From: JAMCRM01 sp041685075
Lineage (GTDB): Bacteria > Acidobacteriota > Terriglobia > Bryobacterales > Bryobacteraceae
Assembly: GCA_041685075.1 (NCBI GenBank)
Contig: JAWLGN010000043.1
Location: 1 to 26,230 of the forward strand
Direction of reading: 5' to 3'
Length of the DNA stretch: 26,230 nt
This document shows positions 22,432 to 26,230 of the stretch, piece after piece (the stretch's first letter is position 1; every line of letters begins with the position of its first letter). Below the pieces are notes generated by a model, which was given only the letters and a program-made list of their open reading frames with translations, made no database searches and was not told the origin of the DNA. Made by a program: the position numbers and the translations under genes.

Positions 22432-23457
22432 TTACTCGAGCGCGCCGGCGTTCACTTCCACCTCTTCGGGGCCCACGGCTTCGACCGCCGCGAACCGCGC
22501 CGCCACGTCGGGGGCGAAGCGCAGCAGGTCGCGGCGGAGGCGTAGCAGCGAGAGGTCCTTGGCCTTGCTCTCCAGCATGACGTCGAACTCCAGGTCCGGG
22601 TGCGCCCGCATGAAGGTGCAGAACTCGAAGGGGTTGACGTAGTCGCCGTGCTGGGTCGCCAGCGGAGGCACCAAAATGGTCTCCTTTTTGCCCGTTTTGC
22701 GGCTTTTTCGCACGGTTTCGCGCATTTCCGTGCGCGGCGACGAGAAATGGATTTTGGGGCGCACGCCTCCGCTCCAGGTGGCCAGCATGCGCTCCAGCGC
22801 TTCGCGCACCGCCATGCCTTCGGGGTTGAAGCACCAGCAGTGCTGGTAGTCGAAGATCAGCCGCACGCCGGTCCGTTCGTGAATCCAGAGAACGTCGGCG
22901 GGTCCGTAGCGCAGGTCGTCGTTTTCGAGCACCAGCCGCGCGCGGGCGTGGGGCGGCAGCCGCTCCCAGGTGCGGATCCAGCGCTCGCATCCGGCGCGGC
23001 GGTCGCCGTAGGCTCCTCCGGTGTGGATGACCACGACGGCCTCGGGCCCCAGTTCCATGCGGTCGAGCATCTCGGCCTGGGTGGCCACGTCCCAGGCGCT
23101 CTTGCGCACCAGTTCCGCCTCCGGGCTGTTCAGGACCACGTACTGGGAGGGGTGAAACGAAAGCCGCAGCCCCAGCCGGCGCGCGCGTTCGCCCGTTTCG
23201 CGCAGCTCGCGGGCCGACTCCCGCACCATGTTGTGAAACTGCGGCATGTCGGGGTGGGTGGCGTACGGAGCCAGGTCCGAGGACATGCGGTAGAGGCGGA
23301 TATCGTTCCGATCGAGGTAATCGAAGATACGGGCAAGGTAGGAGAGGGAAACCCGCAGGTGCGGATTCTGCCGCCAGCGCCGGGAGTCGTTGCTCTTCAG
23401 GCCCGGAACGCCCAGCACCTTGACGGGGAAGCCGAGCCGTAAGTTCTGCAACCGCAC
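22432..23457 (-). CDS. uvsE: UV damage endonuclease UvsE/UVDE
   Basis: A 341-residue TIM-barrel endonuclease that nicks DNA 5' to UV photoproducts, starting an alternative excision repair pathway. Metal-ligand and fold motifs of UVDE are visible in order: LYRMSSDLAPY, LSFHPSQYVVLNS, VVIHTGGAYGD, ARLVLENDD, RLIFDYQHCWCFN, KIHFSSPR, ATQHGDYVNPFEF and FDVMLESKAKDLSLL. Most UvsE proteins begin RLGYxCIN; this one begins LRLGFPVKVLG, a divergent N-terminus seen in a subset. The start is a GTG at 23457 with purine-rich GGAGGG immediately before it and AAGGAA further upstream, so the precise start is somewhat uncertain. It converges with the PQQ dehydrogenase gene, only six bases separating the stops, and lies 36 bases behind the cytidylate-kinase-like gene. 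Confidence 0.9.
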   Translation of the reverse strand: MRLQNLRLGFPVKVLGVPGLKSNDSRRWRQNPHLRVSLSYLARIFDYLDRNDIRLYRMSSDLAPYATHPDMPQFHNMVRESARELRETGERARRLGLRLSFHPSQYVVLNSPEAELVRKSAWDVATQAEMLDRMELGPEAVVVIHTGGAYGDRRAGCERWIRTWERLPPHARARLVLENDDLRYGPADVLWIHERTGVRLIFDYQHCWCFNPEGMAVREALERMLATWSGGVRPKIHFSSPRTEMRETVRKSRKTGKKETILVPPLATQHGDYVNPFEFCTFMRAHPDLEFDVMLESKAKDLSLLRLRRDLLRFAPDVAARFAAVEAVGPEEVEVNAGALE

Positions 23458-23493
23458 CCCTCCGCTTCCTTGGACGTCTGGTGGCGGCGCCAG

Positions 23494-24336
23494 TTACTCC
23501 GGCGCAGAGCGGGAGAAGAACAACGCCCAGGGCCAGCCGGCATCGGCCGCGGGCTGCTCCTCGGCGGTGGCGGCGGTCACGGCGGGAACGGCGCGGGCTA
23601 CCCGTTCGACCGCGTCTCGCAAACCGAACAGCTCGCCGGCAATCGAGACCGCGCCGGCACGGGCCTCCACCCGCACCTCCAGGGCGGCGGTCTGCGGGTC
23701 GAGCGCCAGCGCCGCGCGCACGCGGCAGCACAAGGCCAGGTTGTCCAGCGCCGCCTGGCGTTCCGGCGTGTAGCGGAAGGCGGGCATTCGCGTCATGGAG
23801 ACGACGATGGCGCAAGCCTGCTCGATGGAGACCTGCGCCAGGTTGACGACGAAGTCGTAGAGGGAGGGATCGGCCCAGTCCACGCCGTACAGGTAGCGCG
23901 TCCAGCGGCGGCGCTCCTGGTCCATGCGCTGGATATGGGAGATCGCCTCGGCGTGGCCGGTACGGAGGCGTTCCCGCGCTCGGGCGATGCGGAACTCCAT
24001 GGGTGCGATAACGCGCAGCCGCAGCACGCCGGGTACGCCGCCGAGCAGCAGGTGTCCGCCCAGCCCGTGGTAGATGGCGTTGCCGGAACGCACCTGGTCG
24101 ATCAGCTCGGCGCGCACCAGGGTGAGATAGATGTAACGCTTGTGGTTGAAGCGCTCCAGCACGCCGGGGGGCTTCTCCAGCGCTTCGAGCAGCTCCTCCC
24201 GGGAAACGCCCTGCGCGGCCACTCCGGCCAGCAGAGCTTCGCGGTCGATGCAGCGATAGCCCAGGGCGCGGCTGAGGCTCTCCGCCAGCAATTTGCCGCC
24301 GCTGAAGGTTCCTCGCGAAACCGCGACGACCGGCAT
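23494..24336 (-). CDS. cytidylate kinase-like protein with C-terminal BON-like domain
   Basis: A 280-residue protein. Residues 1-185 match the cytidylate-kinase-like family (PF13189 type): a beta strand and P-loop-like PVVAVSRGTFSGGKLLAESLSRALGYRCIDREAL, then NAIYHGLGGHLLLGG, VLRLRVIAPMEFRIARARERL and RRRWTRYLYGVDWADPSLYDFVVN, which are the lid and C-terminal beta segments of this group. The P-loop is altered compared with true Cmk (GPxGxGK), so CMP kinase activity is doubtful. Residues ~196-256 (LALCCRVRAALALDPQTAALEVRVEARAGAVSIAGELFGLRDAVERVARAVPAV) look like a BON domain, a lipid- or surface-associating fold. The start is ATG at 24336; a TTG at 24348 is possible. It is 24 bases downstream of priA. 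Confidence 0.75.
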   Translation of the reverse strand: MPVVAVSRGTFSGGKLLAESLSRALGYRCIDREALLAGVAAQGVSREELLEALEKPPGVLERFNHKRYIYLTLVRAELIDQVRSGNAIYHGLGGHLLLGGVPGVLRLRVIAPMEFRIARARERLRTGHAEAISHIQRMDQERRRWTRYLYGVDWADPSLYDFVVNLAQVSIEQACAIVVSMTRMPAFRYTPERQAALDNLALCCRVRAALALDPQTAALEVRVEARAGAVSIAGELFGLRDAVERVARAVPAVTAATAEEQPAADAGWPWALFFSRSAPE

Positions 24337-24360
24337 TGCGTTGTCCAATGGGAGACTATT

Positions 24361-26230
24361 CTACATCAGGCTGAGCGGATCGACATCGATCACCAGGGCG
24401 GTGGCGGGCCAGCGGTTTCTCTGTGCAAATTCCTGCGCGCGGCGCAACAGTTCGCCCAACGGTTTGCGGGCGGCGGACTTGATGAGGAACTGGTAACGGT
24501 ACTCGCGCATGAGCCGCACGACGGGCGCTTCGGCGGGACCCATGATGCGCATCTTTTCCGGCGCGGGGGTCAGGAAGCGGCCCAGCTCGGCGCTCATCCG
24601 CAGGGCCTCTTCCTGTTTGGCGCTGCGCACCAGCAGGTTGGCCATGGCGCTGAAGGGCGGGTAGGCCATCATGCGGCGAAACTGGAGTTCCTTGCGGTAG
24701 AAGGCCTCGTAGTCCTGAAGCGCGGCCAGCCGGACGGCGTAGTGGTCCGGGTTGATGGTCTGGACCACCACGGTGCCGGGCAGGGCGCCGCGGCCGGCGC
24801 GCCCGGCCACCTGGGTCAGCAACTGGAAACTGCGCTCGGCGGCGCGGAAGTCGGGCATGCCCAAACCCACGTCGGCGGAGACTACCCCCACCAGCGTGAC
24901 GTTGGGGATGTCGTGGCCCTTGGCGATCATCTGGGTGCCCACCAGGATGTCGAAGCAGCCTTCGCGGAAGCCGCGCAGGATGGTTTCGTAGCCGCGGCGG
25001 CCGCCCACCGTGTCGCGGTCGAGCCGTGCGATGCGCGCGGTGGGGAACTCGCGGTGCAGCTCGTCTTCCACGCGCTCCGATCCCACCCCCAGGAAATGGA
25101 TGTGTTCGCTCTGGCAGCGCGGGCAGACCGATGGCACGCGTTCGGCGTAGTTGCAGTAGTGGCAGAGAAGGCGGCGGTCGCGGCGGTGAAAGGTCAGGGT
25201 CAGGGAGCAGTTGGCGCACTGGATGCGCTCCCCGCAGGCGCGGCAGGCGACGAAACTCGAAAAACCGCGGCGGTTCAGCAGCACGATGGACTGCTCGCCG
25301 TTGGCCAGGCGGCCGGCCAGCGCTTCGAGGAGGCGGCGCGAGAAGGTGGCCTGGCGGCGCGTCTCCAGGAACTCGGTGCGCATGTCCACCAGTTCGACCT
25401 CCGGCATGGGGCGCTGTTCGATGCGGTCCGGCAGGGTGAGAAGCGTGTACTTACCGCGCTCGGCGTTGTAACGGCTTTCGAGCGAGGGCGTGGCGGAACC
25501 GAGCACCACGCAGGCGCCGGCCGCGCGGGCGCGCACGATGGCCACGTCGCGGCCGTTGTAGCGCGGGGTTTCCTCCTGCTTGTAGCTGCCGTCGTGTTCT
25601 TCGTCCACCACGATCAGGCCGAGGTTGCGCACCGGGGCGAAGACGCCGGAGCGCGTTCCGACGACCACGCCGGCGGCGCCGGAGCGGATGCGCCGCCACT
25701 GCTCGCTGCGCTCGCTATCGGTGAATGCGCTGTGCAGAATGGCTACGCGGTCGCCGAAGCGGGCGAAGAACTGCCCCGCCACCGCGGGGGTGAGGGCGAT
25801 CTCCGGCACCAGCAGCAGGGCGCCGCGGCCGCAGGCCTGTGCCGCCTCGATGGCCCGCAGGTAGACCTCGGTCTTGCCCGAGCCGGTGACGCCGTGCAGC
25901 AGAAAGGTTTCGAAGCGGCGCGCCGCGATGGCGCCGCGGATGCGGTCGAAGGCGGCCTGCTGCGCGGGGTTGAGGGTGTGGGGCGGGCGGGCGGCTTCGG
26001 CTGCGGCCACCGGCGCGGTCTCCGGCTCGAGCGCCAGCAGCTTCTTGCGCGCCAGCGAACGCGCCGCGGTGGAGGCGTTCCGCACCATGGCCTCCACTTC
26101 CTTCAGGTTGTGGCTGCCGGGGTGGAGGTGAAGGAAGGCCAGCAGTTCGCGCTCGGCCTTGGGGAGGCGCGCGGGCGGTTCGGCATCCGGGATGCGCTCG
26201 ATGCGCAGCTTCTCCGAGGGGGCGCGCAGC
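24361..26230 (-). CDS. priA: primosomal protein N' (replication restart helicase PriA), 5' end beyond window
   Basis: 622 residues of PriA are visible; the reading frame runs off the right edge through the upstream winged-helix-like region (...ELLAFLHLHPGSHNLKEVEAMV). Superfamily 2 helicase motifs: LLHGVTGSGKTEVYLRAIEAA (Walker A), GVVVGTRSGVFAPVRNLGLIVVDEEHDGSYKQEETPRYNGRDVA (motif II with DEEH), GSATPSLES, VLLNRRGFSS and the C-terminal GTQMIAKGHDIPNVTLVGVVSADVGLGMPDFRAAERSFQLLTQVAGRAGRG. The PriA-specific zinc module inserted between is complete with eight cysteines: CRACGERIQCANC and CHYCNYAERVPSVCPRC. Its job is to reload the replicative helicase at stalled forks. The visible part is intact, and the likely start lies beyond 26230. 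Confidence 0.97.
   Translation of the reverse strand, partial: LRAPSEKLRIERIPDAEPPARLPKAERELLAFLHLHPGSHNLKEVEAMVRNASTAARSLARKKLLALEPETAPVAAAEAARPPHTLNPAQQAAFDRIRGAIAARRFETFLLHGVTGSGKTEVYLRAIEAAQACGRGALLLVPEIALTPAVAGQFFARFGDRVAILHSAFTDSERSEQWRRIRSGAAGVVVGTRSGVFAPVRNLGLIVVDEEHDGSYKQEETPRYNGRDVAIVRARAAGACVVLGSATPSLESRYNAERGKYTLLTLPDRIEQRPMPEVELVDMRTEFLETRRQATFSRRLLEALAGRLANGEQSIVLLNRRGFSSFVACRACGERIQCANCSLTLTFHRRDRRLLCHYCNYAERVPSVCPRCQSEHIHFLGVGSERVEDELHREFPTARIARLDRDTVGGRRGYETILRGFREGCFDILVGTQMIAKGHDIPNVTLVGVVSADVGLGMPDFRAAERSFQLLTQVAGRAGRGALPGTVVVQTINPDHYAVRLAALQDYEAFYRKELQFRRMMAYPPFSAMANLLVRSAKQEEALRMSAELGRFLTPAPEKMRIMGPAEAPVVRLMREYRYQFLIKSAARKPLGELLRRAQEFAQRNRWPATALVIDVDPLSLM

Overview
The window is a single high-GC stretch of a chromosome. 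Dense, mostly co-directional operons, an LptC/LptA fusion next to lptB, a HrcA/CIRCE-type groESL operon, a PQQ dehydrogenase, a TAT-exported alkaline phosphatase, Gfo/Idh/MocA and deacetylase-like secreted proteins, and a relic resembling an Acidobacterial duplicated orphan permease (ADOP) together suggest a soil or sediment Acidobacteriota, most likely Bryobacterales/Solibacter-like. This placement is inferred from gene content, not from a marker-gene tree. I see no rRNA, tRNA, CRISPR array, insertion sequence or phage module.

Layout. 1-6674 (minus strand): a VIT-family metal transporter (cut by the window edge), a secreted deacetylase-like protein, a Gfo/Idh/MocA oxidoreductase, an outer-membrane beta-barrel protein, lptB and a 743-residue LptC/LptA-type protein. 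6675-6989: divergent control region with a degenerate CIRCE operator and several inverted repeats. 6990-9016: groES-groEL and a strong terminator. 9042-10143 (minus): a secreted protein with two calcium-loop repeats and a TAT-exported thioredoxin-like protein.

10229-14677 is the most unusual part. A six-gene minus-strand operon encodes a NifX-like protein with a zinc ribbon, a DUF5320 protein, two MinD-like ATPases each carrying an inserted 2x[4Fe-4S] ferredoxin domain, an Asp/Glu racemase and an AhpD/CMD-like protein. It diverges from a plus-strand gene for a second NifX-like protein. The intergenic region has a near-perfect sigma-54 promoter facing right, a weaker one facing left, and an inverted repeat between them. 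A sigma-54 activator with a cysteine-bearing PAS domain is encoded at 16244-17593. This matches the logic of the Desulfovibrio orange protein (ORP) system: two divergent sigma-54 operons, MinD/Mrp-type Fe-S ATPases, a NifX-fold metal-cluster protein and a cognate activator. That system is of poorly known function and was described as anaerobe-specific.

14763-18602: a THI4-type thiazole synthase with proline at the position normally Cys or His, a hotdog thioesterase, an ADOP permease relic, the sigma-54 activator and a MauE/DoxX-thioredoxin fusion. Two thioredoxin-family promoters share the palindrome TAGATG-N7-CATCTA, which suggests a small local redox regulon. 18701-26230: alkaline phosphatase, a PQQ dehydrogenase with a CX3CH haem motif, UV-damage endonuclease, a cytidylate-kinase-like/BON fusion and priA (cut by the right edge).
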